Below, piece by piece: positions 8,585 to 27,123 of a stretch of 64,000 nt of DNA. The notes under the pieces are model-generated. The model was not told the origin of the DNA. It did no database searches and saw nothing but the letters and a program-made list of their open reading frames with translations. The position numbers and the translations under genes were made by a program. The DNA is taken from assembly GCF_002179555.1 (NCBI RefSeq), contig NZ_NHOU01000001.1, positions 186,001 to 250,000 on the forward strand. Reading direction: 5' to 3'. Each line of letters begins with the position of its first letter. Position 1 is the stretch's first letter. The stretch comes from Salinicola salarius. GTDB lineage: Bacteria > Pseudomonadota > Gammaproteobacteria > Pseudomonadales > Halomonadaceae.

Positions 8585-10642
8585 ATGACTTCTCGACGGC
8601 GCCTGGCCGCAGGCCTGGCAGCACTGACATTGTGGGGACTGGCGTTTTCTGCCTGGGCGGCACCGACCTTGACGGCGATGACCTTCACCGATCAGGGGGC
8701 CGGCCGCCTGGACGTCGGGCTCGATTTCGTCGGCGGCGTCCCGGAAATTCGCGGCTATCGCACGGATGCGCCGCCGCGGCTGGCGCTGGATCTGCTGCAG
8801 GCCCAGAGCGGCCTGTCGCAATCGAGCTTCGCCATCGGCAGCGCCGGCGTCGATTCCGTCAGGGTGCTGGGGTCGGGAGCGCGTACGCGGCTGGTGTTCG
8901 ATCTGGCCTCGCCCACCGATTATCGGCTCGAACGTCTGGATGAAAGGGTCATCGTTCACTTCGGTGACGAAGCTGCGCCAGCTGAGACCGACGCGTCGGC
9001 CGAGCGGTCCGCGGCGGCGCTGCCGCGCCAGCCGGAGGTGACCTCGATCGATTTCCGCCGGGGCGAGGACGGGGTCGGCCAGCTTGACCTGGCGCTCGAC
9101 CGCGCCGGAGTGGCGGCGGAAGTCTCCGGCCAGGGGCGTCAGGTCTCGGTCTCGCTACCTGGCGTGACCTTGCCCGACGACCAGTATCAGACGCTCGATG
9201 TCAGCGATTTCGGCACCGCCGTCCAGCGCATCGTGCCGCGTCGAAGCGCCGATGGGGTCACCTTCGATATCGTGGCATCCGATGCCGTGGAGCCGCTGGT
9301 GACCCAGAACGGGCGTCGTTTCACGATCGAACTGACCTCCTCGGGCAGCATCGAGCGCCCCGAGACGGACTCCGGCCCCAGCTATGCCGGTCACCGTATT
9401 ACCCTCGATTTCCAGGACATCCCGGTGCGTGACGTGCTGTCGATCATCGCCGAGGAGTCGGGGCTCAACGTGATCGCCAGCGATGGCGTGCAGGGCAACG
9501 TGACTCTCAATCTGACCGATGTGCCCTGGGATCAGGCGCTCGATCTGGTACTGCGCAACCACGGCCTGTCGGCGCGACGTGAAGGCAACGTGATGATGGT
9601 GGCGCCGACCGGCGAGCTGGCCAATCTGCAGCGCCAGACGCTGGAAACCCGCGAACAGACGAAACAGCTGGCTCCGCTGACCACGGAGTTCGTGCAGATC
9701 CGTTACGCCAAGGCCGAGGATCTGGCGGCGTTGCTGCGCGGTGGCGAGGGCGTCGGCATGATGTCGGAGCGCGGACGCATCACCGTCGATCCGCGCACCA
9801 ATACCCTGATTCTGCGGGATACGCGGGAACAGATCGATGCCATTCGGCGAACCATCGAGCATCTCGACGTCCCGGTGCGTCAGGTGCAGATCGAGGCCCG
9901 AATCGTGATCGCGAGGGATAGTGCCACCCGAGAGCTTGGCGTCAACTGGGGCATGTCGGCCAATGGCGGGCGCCATTTCGATCTCGACGGCGCCGCCGAT
10001 GGCGATGCCTCGACGGTGCCCACGACGTCGGACGATCCTGCCTCCTACGGTGGCGGGCTGGCGGTGGATCTGGGCAATGACACCAACCCGGCCAGCGCGT
10101 TCAGCTTCGGTTATCTTTCCGGCGACATCCTGATCGACCTGGAGCTGCGGGCGCTGGAAAGAGAGGGCAAGAGCCAGACCATTTCCCAGCCCAAAGTGAT
10201 CACCGCCAACCAGCGCACGGCGATCATCAAGCAGGGCCAGGAAGTGCCTTATCAGGAAGCTTCGTCCAGCGGCGCCACCTCCACCGAGTTCAAGGAGGCC
10301 GTGCTGTCGCTCGAGGTGACACCGCAGATCACTCCGGACGATCGCATCATCATGGATCTGCGTATCAACAACGACGATATCTCCGACACCCGCTACGACG
10401 GCGCGCCGGCCATCGATACCAACGAGATCCAGACCCAGGTACTGGTCAACAACGGTGAAACCGTGGTGCTGGGCGGGATCCTGACCTCCGAACAGCTGCG
10501 GACACTGTTCAAGACACCGTTCCTCGGCGACCTGCCGGTCATCGGCAATCTGTTCCGCTATACCCAGAACAGCAACGAGAAGGTAGAATTGCTGGTATTC
10601 ATCACGCCCAAGATCATCGAGGACGGACTGGCCATTCGCTGA
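8585..10642 (+). CDS. pilQ: Type IV pilus secretin PilQ
   Basis: Forms the outer-membrane gate through which the pilus emerges; 685 residues against ~714 in P. aeruginosa. A signal peptide ends near AWA (about 25). Two AMIN domains (about 30-130 and 150-240) bind peptidoglycan. The secretin short domain begins near 270 ([19 protein letters not shown]), N-domains follow, and the secretin barrel runs from about 430 to the C-terminus ([26 protein letters not shown]). The ATG at 8585 follows AGGGGA; the open frame extends far upstream, but that part is antisense-like filler over pilP. The stop shares a base with the aroK start. Confidence 0.95.
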   Translation: MTSRRRLAAGLAALTLWGLAFSAWAAPTLTAMTFTDQGAGRLDVGLDFVGGVPEIRGYRTDAPPRLALDLLQAQSGLSQSSFAIGSAGVDSVRVLGSGARTRLVFDLASPTDYRLERLDERVIVHFGDEAAPAETDASAERSAAALPRQPEVTSIDFRRGEDGVGQLDLALDRAGVAAEVSGQGRQVSVSLPGVTLPDDQYQTLDVSDFGTAVQRIVPRRSADGVTFDIVASDAVEPLVTQNGRRFTIELTSSGSIERPETDSGPSYAGHRITLDFQDIPVRDVLSIIAEESGLNVIASDGVQGNVTLNLTDVPWDQALDLVLRNHGLSARREGNVMMVAPTGELANLQRQTLETREQTKQLAPLTTEFVQIRYAKAEDLAALLRGGEGVGMMSERGRITVDPRTNTLILRDTREQIDAIRRTIEHLDVPVRQVQIEARIVIARDSATRELGVNWGMSANGGRHFDLDGAADGDASTVPTTSDDPASYGGGLAVDLGNDTNPASAFSFGYLSGDILIDLELRALEREGKSQTISQPKVITANQRTAIIKQGQEVPYQEASSSGATSTEFKEAVLSLEVTPQITPDDRIIMDLRINNDDISDTRYDGAPAIDTNEIQTQVLVNNGETVVLGGILTSEQLRTLFKTPFLGDLPVIGNLFRYTQNSNEKVELLVFITPKIIEDGLAIR

Positions 10643-11202
10643 TGCGGTCGCTTCCCAATCTTTTTCTCATCGGTCCCATGGGGGCCGGCAAAAGCACAAT
10701 CGGCCGCCTCCTGGCGGCCGAATTGCAGCGCGAATTCCTGGATAGCGACCATCAGATAGAGGCTCGCTGCGGGGCGAATATCCCATGGATTTTCGATGTG
10801 GAGGGTGAGCAGGGCTTCCGGGACCGCGAGACGGCCATGATCGACGAACTCACCCAGCGCAGCGACATCGTCATGGCGACCGGTGGCGGCGCGATCATGC
10901 GCGAGATCAATCGCCAGCTGCTGCGGGAGCGGGGGACGGCCGTCTATCTCGCCACCACCGTCGAACAGCAGATCCGGCGCACCTCCCGGGATCGCAACCG
11001 GCCGCTGCTGCAGACAGCCAACCCCGAGCAGGTGCTGCGGGATCTGTTCGCGGTTCGCGATCCGCTCTATCGCGCGACGGCGGATATCGTCGTGCGTACG
11101 GATCGCCGAGGCCCCAGGAGCGTGGTGAACGACATCCTGCGTCGGGTTTCGCATCTGACGGAGCCGCTCGGCGAATCGGTATCTCTTTCGCACCAGAGGT
11201 GA
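10642..11202 (+). CDS. aroK: Shikimate kinase
   Basis: Phosphorylates shikimate with ATP, the fifth step of the chorismate pathway. The 186 residues hold the Walker A loop GPMGAGKST at 11-19, the shikimate-binding Asp in FLDSDHQIE and the GGGAIM motif near residue 84. The ATG shares one base with the pilQ stop (TGATG), so it is translated from the pil operon message, as in Pseudomonas. The C-terminal tail beyond about 170 is poorly conserved. Confidence 0.95.
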   Translation: MRSLPNLFLIGPMGAGKSTIGRLLAAELQREFLDSDHQIEARCGANIPWIFDVEGEQGFRDRETAMIDELTQRSDIVMATGGGAIMREINRQLLRERGTAVYLATTVEQQIRRTSRDRNRPLLQTANPEQVLRDLFAVRDPLYRATADIVVRTDRRGPRSVVNDILRRVSHLTEPLGESVSLSHQR

Positions 11203-11230
11203 TGTCTCTTCCTCATTGGTCTTTTCCACG

Positions 11231-11274
11231 TCCGTCTTTCCTACACTCGTCTTCCTACATCCGTCTTTCCTACA
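11231..11274 (+). repeat. Three imperfect 15-bp tandem repeats between aroK and aroB
   Basis: TCCGTCTTTCCTACA at 11231-11245 and 11260-11274 are identical; the middle copy (11246-11259) is 14 bases with two differences. The array ends 15 bases before the aroB ATG, so it sits in the leader next to the ribosome-binding site. Confidence 0.8.
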
Positions 11275-11289
11275 ACAAAGGTAACGCCC

Positions 11290-12402
11290 ATGTCCTCCGT
11301 CTCGTCGCTTCCCGTGGAATCGCTGAACGTTTCGCTGGGTGACCGCAGTTACCCGATCCACGTCGGCGCGGGCATTCTGTCGAGTCGGGAACATCTGCTG
11401 CCTTATCTGGCCGGACGTCAGGTCATGATCGTGACCAACGAGGTGATCGCGCCCCATTATCTCGCGGCGCTCAAGGCGACGCTTGCCGATGCCGACCTGG
11501 ATGTCCGGGAAGTCGTTCTGCCCGATGGCGAGGCGACCAAGACGCTGGCCTCGGTCGAGCGCATCTGGGACGCCCTGCTGGCGGCCGGATTCAACCGCCG
11601 CAGTACCCTGATCGCGCTCGGTGGCGGTGTCATTGGCGACATGACGGGCTACGCCGCCGCCAGCTATCAGCGCGGGGTCGCTTTCGTCCAGATTCCCACC
11701 ACGCTGCTGGCCCAGGTAGACTCCTCCGTGGGTGGCAAGACCGGGGTCAATCACCCGCGCGGCAAGAACATGATCGGCGCGTTCTGGCAGCCCCGGGCGG
11801 TGATCATCGATACCGATACCCTGCGAACGCTGCCGGCGCGCGAGCTCTCCGCCGGGCTGGCGGAAGTGATCAAGTACGGTCTGATCTGGGATTCGGCGTT
11901 TCTCGAATGGCTGGAGAACAACCTGCCCGCGCTGCGCGCGCTCGAGGAATCTGCCATTCGCCACGCCATCCGGCGCAGTTGCGAGATCAAGGCGGAAGTG
12001 GTGGCCGAGGACGAGACCGAGCAGGGCGTGCGAGCGCTGCTCAACCTGGGACACACCTTCGGCCACGCCATCGAGGCGCATCAGGGCTACGGCAACTGGC
12101 TGCACGGCGAAGCGGTGGGTGCCGGCATGATGATGGCCGCGCAGCTCTCCTTCGAGCGCGGCTGGCTGAGCGAGGCCGATGTCGAACGTGTCGCTGCGAT
12201 TCTGAAGGCGGCGGATCTTCCGGTTACGGCGCCGGCCAACATGCAGACAGAGGATTTCCTTTCTCGCATGCGGCTCGACAAGAAGAACCTCGACGACCGG
12301 CTGCGGCTGATTCTGCTCGAGGCGCTGGGTAAGGCGTGCGTTCGAGACGATACGGACGCCGAGCGGCTCGAACGTCTGCTGGTGAATTTCCCTCGAGCCT
12401 GA
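11290..12402 (+). CDS. aroB: 3-dehydroquinate synthase
   Basis: NAD- and metal-dependent cyclisation of DAHP to 3-dehydroquinate, second step of the shikimate pathway. The 370 residues match the family (E. coli 362). [19 protein letters not shown] is the NAD-binding signature, [15 protein letters not shown] the phosphate and substrate region, and GHTFGHAIE plus HGEAV give zinc ligands. It sits 87 bases after aroK, the standard order after pilQ in this lineage. It is the last recognisable gene before a long gene-free stretch. Confidence 0.96.
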   Translation: MSSVSSLPVESLNVSLGDRSYPIHVGAGILSSREHLLPYLAGRQVMIVTNEVIAPHYLAALKATLADADLDVREVVLPDGEATKTLASVERIWDALLAAGFNRRSTLIALGGGVIGDMTGYAAASYQRGVAFVQIPTTLLAQVDSSVGGKTGVNHPRGKNMIGAFWQPRAVIIDTDTLRTLPARELSAGLAEVIKYGLIWDSAFLEWLENNLPALRALEESAIRHAIRRSCEIKAEVVAEDETEQGVRALLNLGHTFGHAIEAHQGYGNWLHGEAVGAGMMMAAQLSFERGWLSEADVERVAAILKAADLPVTAPANMQTEDFLSRMRLDKKNLDDRLRLILLEALGKACVRDDTDAERLERLLVNFPRA

Positions 12403-13080
12403 CCGGATCGTTCCTCGGGTGCCGGATCGCCCGTGATCCGACCCCGGTCAGGCGAGGCCGGCTTTCTCGTCTCTGTCGATGATCTTGCCCGCTGGCGCCG
12501 ATCGGCGCCTGTTCCCTATCGTTCCCTGCTGTTCCCAAAACCGCCGGTCCGGTAGCGCGGTCGTCCGGACAGGAACGCTCGACGCCGTTCCTCGTTTTCT
12601 GTTGATGCATGCTGGTGCGTGCGGCCGGTGCCGCGTGTCGACAACCTTGGTCGCCGCTGCTGCTTTTTCGAGGCGTTGACGATATAATTGGTATGCTCCA
12701 TGCCGTATCGGTATGGGGTCCGCGCCACGATCTCACCCTGATCGGGCCATGGCTCAAAAAATTAAGACTTTAGTCTTACCTGCAAGTCTAAGCCTTTGAG
12801 CTAGCAGCGTATTTTGGCCGATATTCCGCTAAGTCTTCGATTTTAAATGCGTTTGCGGGGAAAAAGCCCGGCGGCTCAATTGCGCTGTGGCGGGTAACTG
12901 GCTATCCTGTCCGGCCCTTTGGCGACCGTCAGTGACGATATTGTCGGTATCTCGAGACGAAAATGAGCCGGATATTCAGTCATTAATACGGCCATAAAAA
13001 TAAAAAAACCAAAAATTATCTCTTTTTATTCGATCGAATACAAGACCCTGTATTCTGACACTGCTTTGTGAGGCACGCCC
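12403..13080. other. Gene-free 678-bp interval upstream of gltB
   Basis: No frame here looks like a protein. The first half is GC-rich. From about 12760 it is AT-rich and probably the gltB control region: a TAAGAC/GTCTTA hairpin-palindrome at 12763-12778, related AAGTCT motifs at 12784-12789 and 12831-12836, a long A-rich run around 12995-13020, and TATTCT at 13051-13056 as a candidate -10. A perfect TATAAT also occurs at 12683-12688 with no good -35. In Pseudomonas a DamX/SPOR-type gene lies between aroB and gltB; none is visible here. Confidence 0.6.
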
Positions 13081-19061
<5,981 letters not shown>

Positions 19062-19066
19062 GGGTT

Positions 19067-19102
19067 GCGGCTCGTGCTGGCGGTAGCGCCGGCACGAGCC
19101 GC
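19067..19102 (+). terminator. Long hairpin after gltD, probable terminator
   Basis: An 11-bp perfect stem (19067-19077 with 19092-19102) extended by a wobble pair and a 4-bp inner stem around GTAG. There is no T tract after it. The arms contain GGCTCGTG and CACGAGCC, the heptamer of the array at 2094-2135. Confidence 0.7.
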
Positions 19103-19198
19103 CCGGCGCTACCGATCGCGTTCAGCGGTGGTATAAAGTCGGATGAGCCTTTACAGTGGCGCGCTCGAAACGAACTGCAATTCTTAAAAGGTCACACC

Positions 19199-19438
19199 AT
19201 GATCAGGCTTGAACGCAACATTCTCGACCAGGCAAACACGCAACTGCGAGCGCTGGAAGACCATGTGCTGGATCAGGACGGCGGCTATCAGGCCACCATG
19301 ATCAGTGGCCAGCTGAAGGCCCTGTTCTCGCTCGCCAAGCTGCATGACAGCGGGATGTCCGACGAGTGTGCCGGGATGCTCGAGGAGATCGAACGCCGCT
19401 CCAATATCCTGGTTTCCCGCCTGCCCGAGTCCAGCTGA
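19199..19438 (+). CDS. Small hypothetical protein
   Basis: A 79-residue acidic, helix-rich protein that I do not recognise. It starts MIRLERNILDQ, has no signal peptide, membrane segment or metal motif, and the leucine/acid pattern suggests a small helical bundle. The ATG at 19199 follows AAAAGG by 8 bases, a TATAAA lies at 19132-19137, and a strong terminator begins 40 bases after the stop, so it looks like a real separate transcription unit. It sits between gltD and a convergent oxidoreductase gene. Confidence 0.7.
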   Translation: MIRLERNILDQANTQLRALEDHVLDQDGGYQATMISGQLKALFSLAKLHDSGMSDECAGMLEEIERRSNILVSRLPESS

Positions 19439-19478
19439 CGCCGAGGGTCACCAGGCCCGGTTACCGAATTGCCGGATC

Positions 19479-19508
19479 AAAAGCGCCAACGTCATCGTTG
19501 GCGCTTTT
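19479..19508. terminator. Bidirectional terminator
   Basis: A perfect 13-bp stem (19479-19491 with 19496-19508) around TCAT, flanked by A on the left and T on the right. It serves the 79-residue gene on the plus strand and the convergent oxidoreductase gene on the minus strand. Confidence 0.92.
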
Positions 19509-19548
19509 TCGTTGAAGGCATTCGCATGAATGTCATGCAGGGCCCCGA

Positions 19549-20739
19549 TCACGACCGGGCGATGCGGCCCATCAGGGTATCGGGGCGCTGCGGTGACTTG
19601 TCCGCCAATACCTCGCGAGCCTCGTCGAGCTTGTCGGCTTCCAGGTTGAGCAGCAGTACCCCGACGACGCTTTCATTTTCGAGATAGTAATAGACGCCTT
19701 TGTCGTCTTCCACGTCCTCGACGGTTGTCAGCGAACTGTCGAGCTTGCCCACGGCTTTCCAGGCGAAGTCGAACACGTTCGAATAGAAGTAGGGCGTGTA
19801 ATCGTAGGTCTCGTCGCTGCCGGCCATGATCCGGCCGACCGTCGCGCCCATCTGGTTGGCATTGTCGACGTGCTCGGCGTGCCAGCGGCCGAGAATGTGG
19901 TCCGGGTAGGTCACGATATCGCCGGCGGCGAAGATGGTGTCATCGCTGGTCTCGAGGCGCGCATTGACCACGACCATGCCGTCCTCGACCTCCAGCCCTG
20001 CCTGTGCTGCAAGCTCGACTCGCGGCTTGACTCCCAGCCCGAAGACCGCCGCGTCCACTTCCAGGCTGTTGCCATCGTCGAGTTCGAGCGTGACCTTGCC
20101 GTCGGCCTCGCGCCCGCCGCTGACCTTGCGGCCATTCAATAGCTCGACGCCCTTGTCGAGATAGGTCTGGTGGAAACGGTTGGCGAGGCTGGGCGGGAAC
20201 ATCTGGCTTCCCAGTACCTCATGGGGATGTATCAGGGTCACCCGGCATCCATTCTGGATCAGTGCCGCGGCCAGTTCCGTACCGATATAGCTGCCGCCAA
20301 TGACGGCAATGTGCAGCCCCTTGCCGGCAAGCCTTCTCAGGCAGTCGTAATCCTCGACCGTGCGGAAATAGCGCACGCGATCGCTCGCCGGCAGATCGAT
20401 CGTCATCGGTGCGCCGCCAGTCGCCAGCAGCAGTTTGCCGTAGCCGATGGTGACGCCGTCATCCGTCGTCACCATTTTCTGGTCGCGGTCGATGGCCGTG
20501 ACGCGAGTGCGGGTATGCAGCGTGGTGCCGTCGTCCTGCTCCGGCTGCATCCAGATTTTGTCGTAACCGAATTCGGGGTCGGTCCAGAGCTTTTTCGTTA
20601 GCGCCGGCCGCGTGACCGGGCCGTTGGGCTCGGCGCCCAGGATGCCTATCGTGCCCTGGGTGTCCTTCTCTCTGATGCCTTGAACGGCATTGGCGGCGAC
20701 CATGCCGGCGCCGACGATCAGATAGTCGTAGCGTTGCAT
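19549..20739 (-). CDS. FAD-dependent NAD(P)H oxidoreductase, AIF / ferredoxin-reductase-like
   Basis: Two-dinucleotide-binding flavoprotein of 396 residues. FAD binds at YLIVGAGMVAANAV near the N-terminus and via FAAGDIVTYP near residue 280. NAD(P)H binds at IAVIGGSYIGTELAAAL (about 145-162). The first GxGxxG-type motif ends in Ala rather than Gly. The fold is that of putidaredoxin/rubredoxin reductases and apoptosis-inducing factor, and the acceptor is unknown. I start at ATG 20739 (GGGAG upstream), with FAD-binding right after it. It is monocistronic and convergent with the small protein gene, divergent from the permease. Confidence 0.85.
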   Translation of the reverse strand: MQRYDYLIVGAGMVAANAVQGIREKDTQGTIGILGAEPNGPVTRPALTKKLWTDPEFGYDKIWMQPEQDDGTTLHTRTRVTAIDRDQKMVTTDDGVTIGYGKLLLATGGAPMTIDLPASDRVRYFRTVEDYDCLRRLAGKGLHIAVIGGSYIGTELAAALIQNGCRVTLIHPHEVLGSQMFPPSLANRFHQTYLDKGVELLNGRKVSGGREADGKVTLELDDGNSLEVDAAVFGLGVKPRVELAAQAGLEVEDGMVVVNARLETSDDTIFAAGDIVTYPDHILGRWHAEHVDNANQMGATVGRIMAGSDETYDYTPYFYSNVFDFAWKAVGKLDSSLTTVEDVEDDKGVYYYLENESVVGVLLLNLEADKLDEAREVLADKSPQRPDTLMGRIARS

Positions 20740-21017
20740 ATCCACTCCCTGGCATGCCTTGAGTTTGGGCGAGACGCCACCGCTCAAAGTGGCGTCGCTC
20801 GCTCGGTATTCTCGTTCGATCCTTGAGGTCGACGGTATCAGCGTAGTTCAGTCGTGCGGCACCGTGCCAAAAACGCGACGTCGGGAGGCATCCCGCCACC
20901 ACTGCAGGTAGAATGCGCGTCGGGCCGGTTATCCACCGCCTGCACTTACAACAATCGCCTTCACGCATTCTGGAAATCGCCGGCGCCGACCGGCCGTTTC
21001 CCTGGAGAACAAGTTCG

Positions 21018-22325
21018 ATGTCATCCTGGTTCCCCCGCTGGCGCCGCGTCGATGCTGCTCGCCAAGACCTGGTCGCACCCGACGAGACGTTGCCACCCGC
21101 ACAGACGCTGTTGATGGGCGTGCAACACGCCGTCGCCATGTTCGGTTCCACCGTGCTGGCGCCCTTGCTGATGGGGTTCGATCCCAACCTGGCGATCCTG
21201 ATGTCGGGGATCGGTACGCTGCTGTTCTTCGTGATCGTCGGCGGGCGGGTTCCCAGCTACCTGGGGTCGAGTTTCGCCTTTATCGGTGTGGTGATTGCCG
21301 CCACCGGCTACGGCGGGAGCGGTGGCAATCCATCGATCGGGCTGGCGCTGGGCGGCATCATCGCCTGCGGTGCGATCTATGCGGTCATCGGCCTGATCGT
21401 GATGGCCATGGGCACGCGCTGGATCGAGTTTCTGTTGCCGCCGGTCGTGACCGGCGCCATCGTCATGACCATCGGTCTCAACCTGGCCCCCGTGGCCGTT
21501 TCCAGCGTGGCCGGCTCCAACTTCGATGCCGCGATGGCGCTGGTGACCATCCTCTGCATCGGCCTGGCGGCGGTGCTGACTCGCGGCATGCTGCAGCGGC
21601 TGTTGATCCTTGTCGGGCTGGTCGTCGCCTACGCGATCTATGCGCTGGTCACCAACGGCCTGGGCTGGGGCACGCCGATCGATTTCTCGATCATCGAAGA
21701 GGCCGCCTGGTTCGGGATGCCCGCGTTCACCGCCCCGACGTTCAGCCCGCACGCGATGGTGCTGATCGCGCCGGTCGCGATCATCCTGGTGGCGGAAAAC
21801 CTGGGCCACATCAAGGCGGTGGGGGCGATGACCGGGCGCGATCTCGATCCCTATATCGGCCGTGCCTTCCTGGGCGATGGGCTGGCGACGATGGTCTCCG
21901 GGGCGTCCGGCGGCACCGGCGTGACGACCTACGCCGAGAACATCGGCGTGATGGCGGTGACACGGGTCTATTCGACATTGATCTTCGTCGCGGCGGCTGG
22001 GTTTGCCATTCTGCTCGGATTCTCGCCACGCTTCGGCGCGCTGATCCAGACGATCCCCGGCCCGGTACTGGCCGGCGCTTCGATCGTGGTGTTCGGCCTG
22101 ATCGCGGTAGCGGGCGCCCGCATCTGGGTCCAGAACCAGGTCGACCTGGGCGACAACACCAACCTGATCGTCGCGGCGGTCACTCTGGTGCTGGGCGCGG
22201 GCAACTTCTCGATCGATTTTGGCGGCTTCACGCTCGACGGGATCGGTACGGCGACATTTGGCGCGATCCTCCTGCATCTCGTCCTGCGTAACGGCACCGG
22301 AGGCGGGCAGGGGCGCGCGTCATGA
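21018..22325 (+). CDS. Uracil/xanthine-type permease (NCS2 family, RutG/UraA-like)
   Basis: Inner-membrane nucleobase:cation symporter of 435 residues with about 12-14 hydrophobic segments. The family QH motif is in MGVQHAVAMFGSTVLAPLL near residue 34. The substrate region reads VAENLGHIKAVGAMTGRDLD, followed by GGTGVTTYAENIGVMAVTR, which is closer to pyrimidine permeases RutG/UraA than to purine permeases. The ATG at 21018 follows TGGAGAA. No rut pathway or pyrimidine gene adjoins it, so uracil is an inference. A hairpin at 22385 probably ends its transcript. Confidence 0.88.
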   Translation: MSSWFPRWRRVDAARQDLVAPDETLPPAQTLLMGVQHAVAMFGSTVLAPLLMGFDPNLAILMSGIGTLLFFVIVGGRVPSYLGSSFAFIGVVIAATGYGGSGGNPSIGLALGGIIACGAIYAVIGLIVMAMGTRWIEFLLPPVVTGAIVMTIGLNLAPVAVSSVAGSNFDAAMALVTILCIGLAAVLTRGMLQRLLILVGLVVAYAIYALVTNGLGWGTPIDFSIIEEAAWFGMPAFTAPTFSPHAMVLIAPVAIILVAENLGHIKAVGAMTGRDLDPYIGRAFLGDGLATMVSGASGGTGVTTYAENIGVMAVTRVYSTLIFVAAAGFAILLGFSPRFGALIQTIPGPVLAGASIVVFGLIAVAGARIWVQNQVDLGDNTNLIVAAVTLVLGAGNFSIDFGGFTLDGIGTATFGAILLHLVLRNGTGGGQGRAS

Positions 22326-22384
22326 CGTCCGCGTCTCGCCCAACTAGCGCTTCGCTTTGCGCCCGTTGGACGTTAGTCTGGGTT

Positions 22385-22417
22385 GATGGCATCGCCACGA
22401 CGATGCCATCACCCTTG
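22385..22417 (+). terminator. Probable terminator of the permease gene
   Basis: A perfect 10-bp stem (22385-22394 with 22401-22410) around CCACGA, followed by ACCCTTGTTTT. It lies 60 bases after the permease stop and before the preferred start of the ChaC-like gene. Confidence 0.65.
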
Positions 22418-22459
22418 TTTTCCATGATCGTATCGATCGCGCCCGAGATTAGAGTCCCA

Positions 22460-23185
22460 ATGAGTGAGCCGCAGCCCAGCGATATCAGTGTCGATGAAGA
22501 AGAGACTTCCGCCGGAAAGTCGATCGCCATGACCCGCGAGGTGCTGGAGCAGGATCTGATTCGTCGCCACTTCGAAGCCGTCTACCCCGACGTGGCCTTG
22601 AAGAGCCACGAAGAGCTGCAAAGCTCGATCCATCAGGTGCTGGCCTCGGCGCCGCCCGGCGTGCAGTGTCGCGACGGTGTCTATCTGTTCGCCTACGGCT
22701 CGTTGATCTGGAACCCTTGCGTAGAGGTCGACGAACGCCATACCTGCCGCCTCTACGGTTACCATCGCGATTTCTGCCTCAAGCTCGACCACGGCCGTGG
22801 CACGCCAGATACGCCCGGACTGATGCTGGCGCTGGCGCCGGGCGGCTCCTGCCGTGGCGTCGCGCTGCGGGTTCCCGGTGACAATCTCGAGCGCGAACTG
22901 ACGCTGGTGTGGCGTCGCGAGATGCTGACCGGTGCCTACCGCCCCCGCTGGATCAAGCTGAAGACGGACGCCGGCCCGATCTGGGGAATCGCCTTCGTGA
23001 TCAACCCGCACCACGACCGCTATATCGGTCGCCAGCCCGACGAGACGGTAGTGCATCTGCTGCGTACCGGCCGCGGCGTGCTGGGATCGTGCCGCGAGTA
23101 TCTCGACAACACGGTGGGCGATCTGCATGCACTGGGGATTCGGGATCGGCGCCTGGAGTCGTTGCAGCGCGCGGTGGCGAGCTGA
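22460..23185 (+). CDS. Gamma-glutamylcyclotransferase (ChaC family)
   Basis: Cleaves the gamma-glutamyl bond of glutathione-type substrates, releasing 5-oxoproline and Cys-Gly. The ChaC signature is VYLFAYGSLIWNP, followed by the conserved GYHRDFCLKL and GTPDTPGLMLAL segments; 242 residues with the start at 22460. Two other starts are possible: ATG 22322, coupled by ATGA to the permease but reading through the terminator-like hairpin, and ATG 22529. The 22460 choice has only a weak ribosome-binding site, so the N-terminus is uncertain. The catalytic Glu position was not assigned. Confidence 0.85.
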   Translation: MSEPQPSDISVDEEETSAGKSIAMTREVLEQDLIRRHFEAVYPDVALKSHEELQSSIHQVLASAPPGVQCRDGVYLFAYGSLIWNPCVEVDERHTCRLYGYHRDFCLKLDHGRGTPDTPGLMLALAPGGSCRGVALRVPGDNLERELTLVWRREMLTGAYRPRWIKLKTDAGPIWGIAFVINPHHDRYIGRQPDETVVHLLRTGRGVLGSCREYLDNTVGDLHALGIRDRRLESLQRAVAS

Positions 23186-23221
23186 CGTCCGGATGTCGGC
23201 GTCGCGTCACGTGATCCAAAA

Positions 23222-23250
23222 TTGAGCCTTTCGATCGAGTCTGGTAATCT
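23222..23250 (+). promoter_or_regulatory. Probable sigma-70 promoter of pyrG
   Basis: TTGAGC at 23222-23227 and TAATCT at 23245-23250 with an exact 17-base spacer, giving a leader of about 70 bases before the pyrG ATG. Confidence 0.65.
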
Positions 23251-23252
23251 GA

Positions 23253-24986
<1,734 letters not shown>

Positions 24987-24996
24987 TCGAATGACC

Positions 24997-25026
24997 GGCG
25001 GGGGATGAAGCGATTCATCCCCCGCC
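24997..25026 (+). terminator. Perfect 13-bp hairpin between pyrG and eno
   Basis: Arms 24997-25009 and 25014-25026 pair without mismatch around a GCGA (GNRA-type) tetraloop, 10 bases after the pyrG stop. No T tract follows, so it may be an mRNA 3'-end stabiliser or a partial terminator ahead of eno. Confidence 0.7.
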
Positions 25027-25088
25027 ATCGTTGGAGACGCTGGACCTGACCCGCCAACGCTGGATAAGCTCCAGAACTGCTACCATGA

Positions 25089-26465
<1,377 letters not shown>

Positions 26466-26689
26466 ATGCCTGCACGGGCAAATCACTACGTTGCACGGTG
26501 CGCGGAATCCTCACCTATAACCCATAGGCTCCGGTTCCTGTGCGCCGTGCGCCTTGTGCTTTACTCCGTTCGGCTATTTATTCAACTTTCACTAAGCACG
26601 GTTTTCGCTTCAAGTCAGTCGAGCGACATCGATGGCGATCTAAAAGTAGCTTGCTGAAACTCGTAGCGAAGACTTTGGTTTGTAAATGC

Positions 26690-26718
26690 AAGAAGGCCGC
26701 TCATTGAGCGGCCTTCTT
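26690..26718 (-). terminator. Terminator of fdxA, possibly shared with eno
   Basis: A perfect 13-bp stem (26690-26702 with 26706-26718) around a 3-base loop, 32 bases beyond the fdxA stop on the minus strand and between convergent eno and fdxA. Flanking T content is modest on both sides. Confidence 0.8.
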
Positions 26719-26750
26719 CGTCTGGTGCTGACATCCGATCAATGCCGGAA

Positions 26751-27074
26751 TTAACGCTCCAGCAGTTCGATCTTGTTCGGCTTGCCATCCCACTCCTTGG
26801 CGTCCGCCGGCGGGTCTTTCTGTTCGGCGATGTTGGGCCACACCTCGGCGAGTTCGGCGTTGAGTTCGATGAACTGCTGCTGGCCTTCGGGCAACTCGTC
26901 TTCCGAGAAGATCGCCTCCGCGGGGCATTCCGGCTCGCAGAGCGCACAGTCGATGCACTCATCGGGATGAATGACGAGGAAGTTGGGGCCCTCGTAGAAG
27001 CAATCCACCGGGCAGACTTCGACGCAGTCGGTGTATTTGCACTTGATGCAGTTCTCGGTGACGACGAACGTCAT
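26751..27074 (-). CDS. fdxA: Seven-iron ferredoxin (3Fe-4S and 4Fe-4S)
   Basis: Small cytoplasmic electron carrier of 107 residues, nearly superimposable on Azotobacter ferredoxin I. The N-terminal cysteine set is Cys9, 12, 17, 21 and 25; the second motif [12 protein letters not shown] is near 40-51. The pattern fits one 3Fe-4S and one 4Fe-4S cluster. The acidic C-terminal extension (LAEVWPNI) is typical of FdxA. AGGAGAG precedes the ATG at 27074. In Pseudomonas fdxA lies between rpoS and mutS; here mutS is still next to it but eno has replaced the rpoS side. Confidence 0.96.
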   Translation of the reverse strand: MTFVVTENCIKCKYTDCVEVCPVDCFYEGPNFLVIHPDECIDCALCEPECPAEAIFSEDELPEGQQQFIELNAELAEVWPNIAEQKDPPADAKEWDGKPNKIELLER

Positions 27075-27123
27075 GGGTGTTCTCTCCTGATTGACGGCCC
27101 GGCCACGTGACTGGTTTTGCCAC

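Noticed and set aside
12683-12688. Consensus TATAAT as an isolated promoter for a small RNA or gltB
   Set aside because: No acceptable -35 at 16-18 bases and nearly 400 bases from gltB; no terminator-bounded transcript is visible downstream.
22322-22459. ChaC-like gene starting at ATG 22322, coupled to the permease stop by ATGA
   Set aside because: The extra 46 residues are unlike the family and the segment contains a terminator-like perfect hairpin at 22385-22410; a start at 22460 is preferred, though not proven.
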